Positions 7,310 to 16,200 of a stretch of DNA of 64,000 nucleotides are shown piece by piece. This DNA comes from Rathayibacter agropyri (GTDB lineage Bacteria > Actinomycetota > Actinomycetes > Actinomycetales > Microbacteriaceae), in NCBI RefSeq assembly GCF_013249015.1, contig NZ_JABRPL010000003.1:368467-432466 (forward strand), read 5' to 3'. A model generated the notes under the pieces. That model worked only from the letters and a program-made list of their open reading frames with translations, had not been told where the DNA came from and ran no database searches. The position numbers were made by a program, and so were the translations under genes. Every line of letters starts with the position of its first letter. The first letter of the stretch is position 1.

Positions 7310-7951
7310 ATGACAACCTACGGAATCATCGGAGCAGGCAACATCGGCAGCCAGGTCGCACGGGCGGTCATCGCCCTCGGGGACGAGGTGGTCATCGCCA
7401 ACTCGCGCGGCCCCGAGACCCTCGCCGACCTCATTGCGGAACTCGGCCCGAAGGCCCGCGCCGCGACGGCACAGGAGGCGGCCGAGGCCGCGGAGATCGC
7501 CGTCGTGACCGTGCCGTTGAAGAACCTCGAGGAGGTGCCGGTCGCTCCGCTGGCCGGCAAGATCGTGCTCGACACGAACAACTACTACTTCGAGCGCGAC
7601 GGGCACATCGAGGCGCTCGATGCGGGCGAGACCACGACCAGCGAGATGCTGCAGCAGCACCTGCCGCAGTCGCAGGTCGTGAAGGCTTTCAACCACATCA
7701 TGGCCGCCGACATCACCACGTCGGGATCGCCGGCCGGCACCCCCGACCGCCGGGCGCTCGCCACCTCCAGCGACTACCCCGAGGCGATCCGCTTCGTCAC
7801 CGACCTCTACGACCGGATGGGCTTTGACACCGTTGCGATCACGCCGCTGAGCGAGTCGTGGCGGGTCGAGCGGGACCGTCCGGCGTACGTCGTGCGCCAG
7901 AACCGCGACGAGCTCGAGGCCAACCTCGCGAAGGCGCCGCGCACGGTCTAA
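7310..7951 (+). CDS. NADP-binding oxidoreductase, F420-dependent NADP reductase-like (COG2085)
   Basis: 213 residues with a Rossmann start GIIGAGNIGSQVARA and ANSRGPETL, the arrangement of COG2085 proteins (NADPH-dependent F420 reductase-like, prokaryotic STEAP-like). Conserved VKAFNHI and a DTNNYY segment fit this family. The ATG at 7310 follows GGAG; the longer upstream frame belongs to the antisense of the esterase. Cytoplasmic. The physiological electron acceptor cannot be read from the sequence, and no F420 biosynthesis genes are nearby. It is divergent from the esterase with about 160 bp between them. Confidence 0.8.
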   Translation: MTTYGIIGAGNIGSQVARAVIALGDEVVIANSRGPETLADLIAELGPKARAATAQEAAEAAEIAVVTVPLKNLEEVPVAPLAGKIVLDTNNYYFERDGHIEALDAGETTTSEMLQQHLPQSQVVKAFNHIMAADITTSGSPAGTPDRRALATSSDYPEAIRFVTDLYDRMGFDTVAITPLSESWRVERDRPAYVVRQNRDELEANLAKAPRTV

Positions 7952-7968
7952 AGGCGCGGTGTGGCAAG

Positions 7969-8019
7969 GGAGAGGCCGCCGTCTGACCCACGAAAGTGGT
8001 GTGCGCTCGTGGCCTCTCC
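7969..8019 (+). terminator. Hairpin after the oxidoreductase gene
   Basis: GGAGAGGCC (7969-7977) pairs with GGCCTCTCC (8011-8019), with a small inner hairpin CCAC-GAAA-GTGG. It follows the stop codon by 18 bp. No U-run, so a terminator role is only likely. Confidence 0.4.
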
Positions 8020-8120
8020 TGGCGGGTGACCACCTGGCGGGGACGCGGGGGCTGCAATAGTCGACGGGAAACACGTGCCGAGTTGAGCCCCTGCCGGGGC
8101 TCCGAGAGGAAAGATCCACC

Positions 8121-9821
8121 GTGCCCTCATCGTCCCCGTCCGACCCGCCCAGTACCCGTCTGTCCCGTCGCAGTGTCGTTCTCGGCGGGCTCGGGGTGCT
8201 CCCTCTGCTCAGCGCTTGCACGCCGGACGCGACCGCGCCGGACGGCGGGCACCAGGAGGCGCCGCGCACCCGGACGGCTGCGCCGAGTGGTCCGGTCGCC
8301 CTGGTCCCCGACGCTCTCGCCGCGAGCGCTGCCCTCTTCTCGGCGGCGCCACTGGTCGTGCTTGTGGAGGATGTGCCCACCTCGCGGCTCCGCGCCGCCC
8401 AGGTGAGCATCGCGTGGGGAGTGCCGCTGCTGATCGGTGCGGCGAACGACGCTGGAGCGACGCCCGCGGCGACGGCGACGCCCGCGGACCCGGGGGCGGC
8501 GTCCACCGACTCCGCCTCGCCCTCCGACTCCCCGACCCCCACCGCCTCCGCTCCGGCCGCCGACGCCCTCGCCGCGGAATTCGTGCGCCTCGGCGTCACA
8601 CGGGTCATCGCGATTGGCAATGTCAGTGCGCCGGAGGGTGTCACCGTGGTCGTCTCGACCTCCGACGCGGCGGCTCTCTCGAAGGCGACCGGCGTCAGTG
8701 TCACCGACCTCACGCTGGCCGACCTCGCCGCCTACGCCCCCGCCGTACCGGCCGATCCTCCGTTCGGCTCCCTCCCACCGCGGGCGGAGGCGCTGACCGG
8801 CCTGCACGGTCTCGCTCGCGCCGAGGACGCCGACGTCGCCGCGTTCGCGACCGCTCGGGCCGCAGGCGTCCCCATCACGGTGGTCGACGGTGACGACCTG
8901 CTCGCCTCAGGAGGCGCCGTGACCGCGATAGCCGACGCGGACGCCTCCTGCACCCTGCTGCTGGGCCCGGTGCTCGCCGCGCAGCCCGAGCCCGAGTGGG
9001 CCGTGCGCGCGGCCGCGAACGGCTGGCAGCTGCCCGGCGGAGGCCAGCGCGCCTTCGGCAACCACCTGTTCGTCGCGATCTACGGCACTCCGGGAGCGCC
9101 GGTGCTCGGCGTCCTGGGCGAGCAGGACCTGGCGCCGACCATCGCCCGCGCGGAGGCGGTGGCCGAGCCGTACCGCGCGCTGACCGAGAAGCAGGTGGTT
9201 CCGAGCCTCGAGATCATCACGACGGTCGCGGCTGGGGAACCCGGGTCGGACGGCAACTACTCGAACGAGCTCGACCCCGCCGATCTGCGTCCCTACCTCG
9301 ACGCGGCGCAGGAGGCCGGGATGTACGTGGTGCTCGATCTCCAGTCAGGGCTGACCGATTTCCTGACGCAGGCGAAGCAGTACGCCGACCTGCTCCGGTT
9401 GCCCCACGTCGGGTTGGCCCTCGATCCGGAGTGGCGGTTGCTGCCCGGCCAGAAGCCGCTCCAGCAGATCGGCCGCGTTTCCGCCGCCGAGGTCGACAGC
9501 GTGTCGGAGTGGCTCGCCGACCTCGTGCACAGCGAGGGCCTGCCGCCGAAAATGTTCGTCCTGCACCAGTTCCGGCTGACGATGCTCCAGGACCGCGAGA
9601 GCATCCGCCGTGACCGACCTGAGCTCGAGTTCCTCATCCACGTCGACGGCCAGGGCTCGCAGCCCGACAAGCAGGCGACCTGGGATGCACTGCACCAGGA
9701 CGCCGCCCCCGACATCGCCTGGGGCTGGAAAAACTTCTACGACGAGGACAAGCCCATGCTGACCCCCGCCGAGACCCTGACCACCGTCCGCCCCCTCCCC
9801 GACCTCATCACCTACCAATAG
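8121..9821 (+). CDS. Large Tat-type lipoprotein of unknown function
   Basis: 566 residues. The N-terminus has twin arginines (SRRSVVLGG), a hydrophobic segment and lipobox LSAC (Cys33), so Tat export and lipid anchoring are likely. An Ala/Pro/Ser/Thr-rich linker (about 110-150) splits an N-terminal region repeatedly predicting Rossmann-like strands (VRLGVTRVIAIGNVSAPEG). The C-terminal half (about 350-566) contains YVVLDLQSG, VGLALDPEW, FVLHQF and FLIHVDGQG, a pattern like a TIM-barrel glycosidase-like fold. I do not recognise the family. The GTG start at 8121 follows GAGAGGAAAGA. It converges on the MFS transporter gene with 29 bp between stops. Confidence 0.7.
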   Translation: MPSSSPSDPPSTRLSRRSVVLGGLGVLPLLSACTPDATAPDGGHQEAPRTRTAAPSGPVALVPDALAASAALFSAAPLVVLVEDVPTSRLRAAQVSIAWGVPLLIGAANDAGATPAATATPADPGAASTDSASPSDSPTPTASAPAADALAAEFVRLGVTRVIAIGNVSAPEGVTVVVSTSDAAALSKATGVSVTDLTLADLAAYAPAVPADPPFGSLPPRAEALTGLHGLARAEDADVAAFATARAAGVPITVVDGDDLLASGGAVTAIADADASCTLLLGPVLAAQPEPEWAVRAAANGWQLPGGGQRAFGNHLFVAIYGTPGAPVLGVLGEQDLAPTIARAEAVAEPYRALTEKQVVPSLEIITTVAAGEPGSDGNYSNELDPADLRPYLDAAQEAGMYVVLDLQSGLTDFLTQAKQYADLLRLPHVGLALDPEWRLLPGQKPLQQIGRVSAAEVDSVSEWLADLVHSEGLPPKMFVLHQFRLTMLQDRESIRRDRPELEFLIHVDGQGSQPDKQATWDALHQDAAPDIAWGWKNFYDEDKPMLTPAETLTTVRPLPDLITYQ

Positions 9822-9850
9822 CCCTGCCTCCACCCTCACCCGGGGCGGGG

Positions 9851-11242
9851 TCAGCGGGGGAGAAGGGAGCCAGAGACGACGCCTGCCTCGACCTCCTCGA
9901 GGGCTCGGCCGCGCGTCTCGGGCACGCGCTTCGCGATGAAGACGAGCGCCAGGACGCCGACCGCGCCGAAGAGGAAGAACGTGCCGGTGATGCCGACGCC
10001 GGAGACGAGCGTGGGGAAGAACAGTCCCAGCGCCGCGTTCGTCAGCCAGTGGCAGAAGATCGCGATGCCCACGCCGACCCCGCGGATCCGCAGGGGGAAG
10101 ATCTCGGACAGCATCACCCAGGTGACGATATTGAGGAACGTCTGCATGCTGCCGACGAACGCGACGACCAGCACGAGGATCACCAGCGGCCGAGCCGGGT
10201 TGCCAACCGGCAGGGCGAGGGAGGCGAAGCCGATCAGGATGTGCATCGCGGTCGTCAGCGAATAGCCGAGCAGGAGGGTCGTGCGCCGGTTCATCGTCTG
10301 CATCAGCCGCAGGCCGATCAGTCCGCCGATCACGGCTAGTGCGCCGGGGGCAATGTTCGCGATCAGGGCGCTGTCGTGGTCGAAGCCCGCCTCCGTGAGC
10401 ACCAACTGGCCGTAATACATGATCGAGTTGATGCCGGTGAGCTGTTGCGCGACTCCGATGCCGATGCCGACCAGCAGGATGCGGACGGCCCAGCGCTCGC
10501 GAAGCGCGTGAAGCAGCGGGACCTTGGGGCCCTCGGAGACGCCGATCGAGCGCGCAATCTCCTCCGCCTCCTCCTCGGCCCGCTCGGGCGAGCGAATCGT
10601 CGACAGGACGCCGAGGGCCTCGTCGCGGCGGCCGTGCGCGAGCAGCCAGCGGGGCGACTCCGGCACGCGGGTCATGCCGATCAGGAGCGCCGCGGCGGGC
10701 AGGGCGGCGACGGCGAGCATCACACGCCAGACGCCGGGCAGCTCGCCCCACACGGTGCCGATGACCGCGTTGGCGACGAAGGCGGCGAGCTGGCCGATCA
10801 CGATCATCAACTCGTTGCGCCCGGCGAGCGAGCCGCGAATCTCGGAGGGGGAAATCTCGGAGAGGTAGACCGGCACGACCACCGAGGCCCCGCCCACGGC
10901 GAGGCCCAGGACCGCGCGGCCGATCACCATCACTCCATAGCCCGGCGCCACGACGCACACGAGCGCCCCGACCAGGAACAGCACGGCGAGCAGGTGGATG
11001 GTGGCGCGCCGGCCGATCGCATCGGAGAGGCGACCGCCGCTGATGGCACCGAACGCGGCGGCGAACAGCAGCGAGCTGGTGACCACCCCCTCCGTGAGCG
11101 CGGTCAGCCCGAGTTCGACCGACATCGGCTCCAGCGCCCCGTTGATGACGCCGGTGTCGTAGCCGAAGAGCAGCCCCCCGAGGGTCGCGACGACCGCGAT
11201 GAGGCCGAGACGCCGAGCCGGCGCCTCCAGTGAGGTGGTCAT
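9851..11242 (-). CDS. Sugar porter family MFS transporter
   Basis: 463 residues with about twelve hydrophobic segments and the signature motifs of proton-coupled sugar porters: GYDTGVINGAL in TM1, GRRATI after TM2, the PESPRWLL motif before the central loop, QQLTGINSIMYYG in TM7, and PETRGRALEE at the C-terminus. It probably imports a hexose, pentose or polyol; the substrate cannot be read. Start chosen at MTTSLEAP (ATG 11242); a GTG at 11260 would add six residues. Transcribed alone after the hairpin at 11274-11335. Confidence 0.9.
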   Translation of the reverse strand: MTTSLEAPARRLGLIAVVATLGGLLFGYDTGVINGALEPMSVELGLTALTEGVVTSSLLFAAAFGAISGGRLSDAIGRRATIHLLAVLFLVGALVCVVAPGYGVMVIGRAVLGLAVGGASVVVPVYLSEISPSEIRGSLAGRNELMIVIGQLAAFVANAVIGTVWGELPGVWRVMLAVAALPAAALLIGMTRVPESPRWLLAHGRRDEALGVLSTIRSPERAEEEAEEIARSIGVSEGPKVPLLHALRERWAVRILLVGIGIGVAQQLTGINSIMYYGQLVLTEAGFDHDSALIANIAPGALAVIGGLIGLRLMQTMNRRTTLLLGYSLTTAMHILIGFASLALPVGNPARPLVILVLVVAFVGSMQTFLNIVTWVMLSEIFPLRIRGVGVGIAIFCHWLTNAALGLFFPTLVSGVGITGTFFLFGAVGVLALVFIAKRVPETRGRALEEVEAGVVSGSLLPR

Positions 11243-11273
11243 CCGTTCACTCTGGCGCACGGCCGAGCGTTGG

Positions 11274-11335
11274 GGGAACCCTGGACCGTCGAGGGAGCCC
11301 CGGGTGCGGGCGCCCTCGACGGTCTGGGGGTTCCC
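11274..11335 (-). terminator. Long hairpin ending the GH43/WxL/DUF916 gene run
   Basis: Arms 11274-11295 and 11313-11335 (GACCGTCGAGGG paired with CCCTCGACGGTC, extended by GGGAACCC/GGGGGTTCCC) form a strong stem directly after the stop codon of the DUF916 gene on the minus strand. Confidence 0.7.
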
Positions 11336-12403
11336 TCACGGGCGCGGGGCAGGCGCAGGGGCAGCGGCGGCGCGGCGGCCCTCCTCGCGGGCCTGGTGCA
11401 CCAGGGCGGCGACGCGGCGGCGGGAGCGGGAGCGGCCGGCGAGCAGGGCAGCCAGCACGAGCGCGACGCCCGCGAGGACGAGCAGTTGAGGGAGGGGAAC
11501 GGCGGCGACCGTCAGCGACTCCGTCACCGGGGCGACCGCCACAGGTGCCTGGTCGGGAGCGACGACGGTGGGCGCGACGGTGAGGTTGGCGCCGACTCCG
11601 AAGAGCGGCCAGATGCCGTCGAGCTGCACCGAGACGGTGCGGCGGTCGCCCGGCAGCAGCTCCTGCCGGGCGGTGTCCGAGGCGATGAGCGGGGCGGAGG
11701 CGCCCTGGGCGCTCGCGGTGCCGTCGAGCAGCAGGCGCACATTGCCCGTGTTGACGACGTCGGCGACGAGCGAGAGGGAGCCGGGCTGGAACGGGTTCCA
11801 CGAGAGCCGGTAGTCGCCCGCCGTGTTCTCGACCGAGAGCGCCGGAGCGACCTCGCCCGTCACCCGGGTCATCACCCGGAAGCCGATTCGGCTCTCCACC
11901 CCCACGCCAGAACCGTCCGGGCCGGTGCCCTCGGAGACGACGGAGGCGGCGATGCCGGCCGCATGGTCGCCGGGGGTCGCGTTCTCGGGCACGGTGACGG
12001 TGAACGGCACCGTCCCGCTGCCGCCCGGCTCGACGGTGACCGTCTCGGGAGCCGAGATCCAGGTGCCGGCGTCTACCGACTCCTGGCCCGACTCCAGCAT
12101 GCTGAAGCGGCCCGTGTCGGTGAAGTAGCCGTCGGCCGCGCTGATCCGGAACGTCACCGCCTCCGTGCTCAGGTTGCGCACGACGGCCTCGTCGGAGGCG
12201 ACCGCGCCCGGCTCGAGCTCGAGTTCGACCCAGGAACGTTTGTCGGGCACGCCGCCGGTCGAGGGGCTGACGGCCCAGGTGATCGCGTCGTCCTGCGCCG
12301 CCGCCTGCGGGGCGACCCCGAGTGCGAGTGCGGCGACGACCAGCGCGAGGAGCGCGGGGATCAGGGGTCGGTGGGCAGCGGCGGATCGGCGCAGAGTAGT
12401 CAT
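11336..12403 (-). CDS. DUF916-like WxL-associated surface protein
   Basis: 355 residues: signal peptide (hydrophobic 15-33, AQAAAQD near the cleavage site), then beta-rich domains with WAVSPSTGGVPDKRSWVELELEPGA, GSGTVPFTVTVPENATPGDHAAGI and GNVRLLLDG. It ends in a C-terminal membrane segment (about 312-330) and a basic cytoplasmic tail. This order resembles DUF916/DUF3324 proteins that partner WxL-domain proteins in Firmicutes and are thought to bind peptidoglycan. The neighbour immediately upstream is a WxL-like secreted protein, supporting a surface complex. ATG 12403 follows GAGG. The ligand is unknown. Confidence 0.75.
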   Translation of the reverse strand: MTTLRRSAAAHRPLIPALLALVVAALALGVAPQAAAQDDAITWAVSPSTGGVPDKRSWVELELEPGAVASDEAVVRNLSTEAVTFRISAADGYFTDTGRFSMLESGQESVDAGTWISAPETVTVEPGGSGTVPFTVTVPENATPGDHAAGIAASVVSEGTGPDGSGVGVESRIGFRVMTRVTGEVAPALSVENTAGDYRLSWNPFQPGSLSLVADVVNTGNVRLLLDGTASAQGASAPLIASDTARQELLPGDRRTVSVQLDGIWPLFGVGANLTVAPTVVAPDQAPVAVAPVTESLTVAAVPLPQLLVLAGVALVLAALLAGRSRSRRRVAALVHQAREEGRRAAAAPAPAPRP

Positions 12404-12515
12404 CAGAACCTCAGAGTCGCACGGAGGGAAGCGCGACGCGGCCGGGCGGTGGGGCCCGGCCGCGATCGGCCGTGGGAGAGCCGCCGGTCCGAGAGCCCGG
12501 AGCGGCGGCGACAGG

Positions 12516-13136
12516 TCACTCGAAGAGCGACAGGGTGAGGGTGGAGGTGTACGCGCCGGCGTCCACGTCGACGGGCGTGCGCAGGAACAGGTCGGCGTTG
12601 GCGCTCCACGAGCCCTCGGGGTTGATTTCCTGCGAGTCGATGGCCAGGGCGAGCAGCTCCTGGTCTTTCAGCCCCACGCCGTCCTCGCCGCCGTCGATGG
12701 CCGTGTCGACCTGGTCGCCGGCAGCCACGAGCCCGAGGTCCCCGCCGTCGACCAGGGCAGGAGTCCAGCCGAGGTTCTCTGCTCCGATCGTGGAGCCATC
12801 GGCGGAGGTGAAGGCGCTCGCGCTGCCGAGGACGTACCAGCCCGTGCCCGCGGGCGCGTCGTCGGCGTCGCGGGTGTCCGTGACAGTGACGGTGGGCAGG
12901 GCCCCGGTGAATTGGCGGCGGACGTTGTCGGATCCGTCCTCGGTCAGGGTCGTTGACGTGCCGTCGACAGTCATCGAGAGCGCGCCCGTCGAGGGCAGCT
13001 CGGCGATGTCCACGTTCACGTCGACGTCGTCGCTGCCGTAGTTGTCGGCGGCGAAGGCCGTTCCGGCGACTCCAAGCAGGAGGACGCCTCCGGCCAGACC
13101 AGCGGCTCCGCGGATCAAGAGGGATCGGGTGTTCAT
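12516..13136 (-). CDS. Secreted WxL-like domain protein
   Basis: 206 residues with a cleavable signal peptide (hydrophobic 9-28, AFAAD). The mature protein is acidic and beta-rich: PTVTVTDTRDADD, GTGWYVLGSASAFTSADG, and a C-terminal ADLFLRTPVDVDAGAYTSTLTLSLFE resembling the end of WxL domains (AG.Y.GTLT). The two WxL tryptophan motifs of Firmicutes are not clear, so the call is by layout and by the adjacent DUF916-like gene. It lies 69 bp after the GH43 gene and 112 bp before the DUF916 gene on the same strand, and probably acts in surface attachment. ATG 13136 follows CGGAGAA. Confidence 0.65.
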   Translation of the reverse strand: MNTRSLLIRGAAGLAGGVLLLGVAGTAFAADNYGSDDVDVNVDIAELPSTGALSMTVDGTSTTLTEDGSDNVRRQFTGALPTVTVTDTRDADDAPAGTGWYVLGSASAFTSADGSTIGAENLGWTPALVDGGDLGLVAAGDQVDTAIDGGEDGVGLKDQELLALAIDSQEINPEGSWSANADLFLRTPVDVDAGAYTSTLTLSLFE

Positions 13137-13158
13137 AGCGGGTGTTCTCCGTTCTCCG

Positions 13159-13176
13159 GCCGGCGTCGTCGCCGGC
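13159..13176 (-). other. Short intergenic hairpin
   Basis: GCCGGCG-TCGT-CGCCGGC, a perfect 7-bp stem between the GH43 and WxL-like genes. It may attenuate read-through between them; no U-run follows. Confidence 0.35.
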
Positions 13177-13205
13177 TCGATCTCAGTGGGTATGGGGTCC
13201 CGCGG

Positions 13206-16200
13206 TCAGCTGCAGCTGGCTGCGGAGTAGGGGGCGGTCGCGGAGGCGGTGGCCGGCTTCCCGCCGATGAACGCGGTCGCGGTGGCGGTCGCCGATCCGT
13301 CGGTCACGCTGATTGCCCGGGTGGTGAAGGCGGACGACACGGTGGCGCCGGGAGCGACGTCCGCGAAGCTCTTCGAGCCCCATGTCGTGCCGATCACGAT
13401 CTTCGCGGCGAAGGCATTCGGGTTCGTGGCGGTCGCGGTGACGACGATCTTCCCGGCGATGCAGCGCGTCCCCGAGGTAGCAGTGACCGCGAGCGCGGGC
13501 GCCGGGTCGGTGACCGGGCCGACGGAGGCGGAGGCCGTGGCCGGCGACCACTGCGGCTTCGCGGCGGTCACGGCGACCGAGATCGTCGCTCCGCGATCAG
13601 CGGCCGTCAGCGTGTAAGCCGAACCGGTGGCCCCGCTGATCGCCGTGCCGCCGCGCGTCCACTGGAAGCCGGTCGCCGTCCACGGCGAGGAGGCGGAGGC
13701 GGTCAGCGTGCTGCCGACCGTCGCCTTCCCGGTGATCGACGCCGCGAGCGGTGCCGTATCGACGATCGTCTGGGGCGCGACGCTCGTGAGGGTCGGGACG
13801 ACCTTCTGCATCAGGCCGGTCGTCGGATCGAAGGTGACCCTGTCGATCGTGGTCTCGCGGGTCGTCCCGTTGCCGCCGGGGATCGCGAAGCGGTGGTACG
13901 CGATGTACCAGTCGTCCGTGCCCGGCACAGTGATGATCGAGTTGTGTCCGGTGGCGAGGATGCCCTGCGCCGGGTCCTTCTCGAGGATCACGCCGCGGTA
14001 GGTCCACGGTCCGTCGACGCTGGTCGCGGTGGCGTAGCCGACCCGGTAGTTCTCGGAGCCGGTGTCGTCGATGGAGTAGGTGAGGTGGTACATCCCGTCG
14101 CGGTAGTTGACGAACGTGCCCTCGCGGAAGTCGGTCAGGCCGCTGATCCGCTTAATGGTGTCGGCCTTGATCGAGAGCATGTCGTCGGAGAGCTCGGCGT
14201 AGACGGGCGAGCCGTTGCCCCAGAAGAGGTAGCTCTTCCCGGTCTCCGGGTCGGTGAACGCGGCCGGGTCGATGGCCTGGCCGGAGTTCACGGACTCGTC
14301 GTTAGTGATCATCGCCGTCGGCTGTGCCGTGAACGGGCCCAGCGGGTTGTCCGCAACCGCGACTCCGATCGTCTTGCGGTTGAGCGAAGCGTTGTGGCCC
14401 GAGAAGTAGAAGTAGTACTTCCCGCCCTTCTCGATGATCGTTGGCGCCCACGCGTTGCCCGTGGCCCACGGGACATTCCCGTTCGCGCCATCCAGGGTCA
14501 GGAAGGGCTTCTCGGAGCGAGTCCAGTCGACGAGGTTCTGTGACGACCAGGCGGAGAAGGCGTTGCCGCCCCAGCCGGGGATGCCGTCGGTGGTCGCATA
14601 GACGTAGTAGGTGTCTCCGAAGACCGCAATGTTTGGGTCGGCGTACAGACCCGGGATGATCGGGGACGCCATGACGACAGCCTTCAGCGTCCAGGTGGTC
14701 GCGGTACCGCCGCCGGTGGGCGTGAGCACGACGGTCTGCGGGGTGGAAAGGTTGCGGACGGTACCGGAGGCGGGGCTCGCCGTGACTCCGCCGGCCGTGA
14801 CGAAGGTCGGAGTGAGCATCGTCAGGTCGGTGCCCGGCTTCACCGGGAAGGTGACGGTGCGCGAGGCCGAGTCGACGATCGGAGCGGTTCTCAGCACGTC
14901 CCCGCCGAGGGTCACGTCGGCGAGGGCCGTCGTGTTACCCGAGGCGGAAAGCACCTCGGTCGCGCTGAGTGCTCGGTTGTAGATCGCGAACTCGCGGATC
15001 TGGCCACGGAAGCGGTTGTCCGCGTCGTAGTTCGAGCGGCCGATGGAGTTGGCTGACGTGGATCCGCCGCCGATGTCCTTCGGGTCGGTCGTGACCGTGC
15101 CGCTCCCCACCTTCACTCCGTCACGGTAGACCGTGCCGGTCGTGCCAGACAGCGTGTAGGTCAGGTGCGCCCAGGTGCCGCGCGGGAGGGCCGAGCCGCC
15201 GGAGACGGTCTGCTCGGTCGTCCAGTTCCCGGTGGCGAGGCTGGTGCGGTAGTTGTTCCCGGAGGTGAACAGGTAGCCGTCACCGGCGCCATTCGTCGTG
15301 TTGCCGAGGCCGTAGAGGAAGTAGGGGCTGGCCTGGGCGGGGTCGATCCAGACGTCGGCCTGGATGGTGAGGTCCGTGACTCCGGCGAGCAGATCGTTCG
15401 GCAGCTTCACCTCATCGTCGGTGCCGTCGAGTTGGAGGGCGCCGTCCTTCCAGGTGCCGCCGGAGGGCAGCGTACCGTTCTGGTTGTTGCCTGAGCTGTC
15501 GCGCACCGTGCTGCCCGAACCGCCGTCGAAGGTGTAGCGGAGGATCTCGCCGGCCGCATTGACCGGCTTCGCGGCCGGTCCGCCGGTGCTGGTGCCGTAG
15601 GCGGCCATCAGGCGGGACTCCTCGGCGCTGGAGAGGCGCAGCACCGAGCCGTGGCGGAAGGGCTTCGAGAACGACGAGGTGTTCTCGCCGGTTGCACCGG
15701 TGGGCAGGGCGGTGAACTGCAGACTCGCGAGCGAGTCGGTGACGAAGGCGGAGTAGCCGAACGAGTCGCCCATCACGACCCAGCGGCCGTCGGGCAGTTG
15801 ATAGACGGTGAGGCCCTCGAGGTGGTCGGAGAGGCCGTGCGACTTCTCCTCGCCGCGGGCGATCACGCGCGTCCAGGGGCCGGCGAGGCTCGAGGCGGTG
15901 TCCACGACGGTGCGCCAGTCGGAGGTGGAGAAGCGGTAGTAGGTGCTCCCTTCCTTCGCGATGGTGGTGTCGATGATGTTCGGTCCGTCGGCGTTGTTCG
16001 TCGGCGAGTTCTCGTCGAGCCAGACTGTCGGGGTCGAGAAGTTCACAAAGTCGCGGGTGGTGCTGACGTAGACGCGCAGCGCCCAGTCGTCGGTGCCGAC
16101 CTGGGTCTTGTCGCGTCCGGACCAGTAGACGTAGTACTGGCCGGTCGTCTCGTCCCACATCGCCTCGGGTGCCCAGACGTTGCCCGCGTTCGGGGAGCCG

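Noticed and set aside
6848-8713. 621-codon minus-strand frame across the esterase, oxidoreductase and lipoprotein genes
   Set aside because: It covers three genes with recognisable domains or motifs in other frames and shows no domain of its own.
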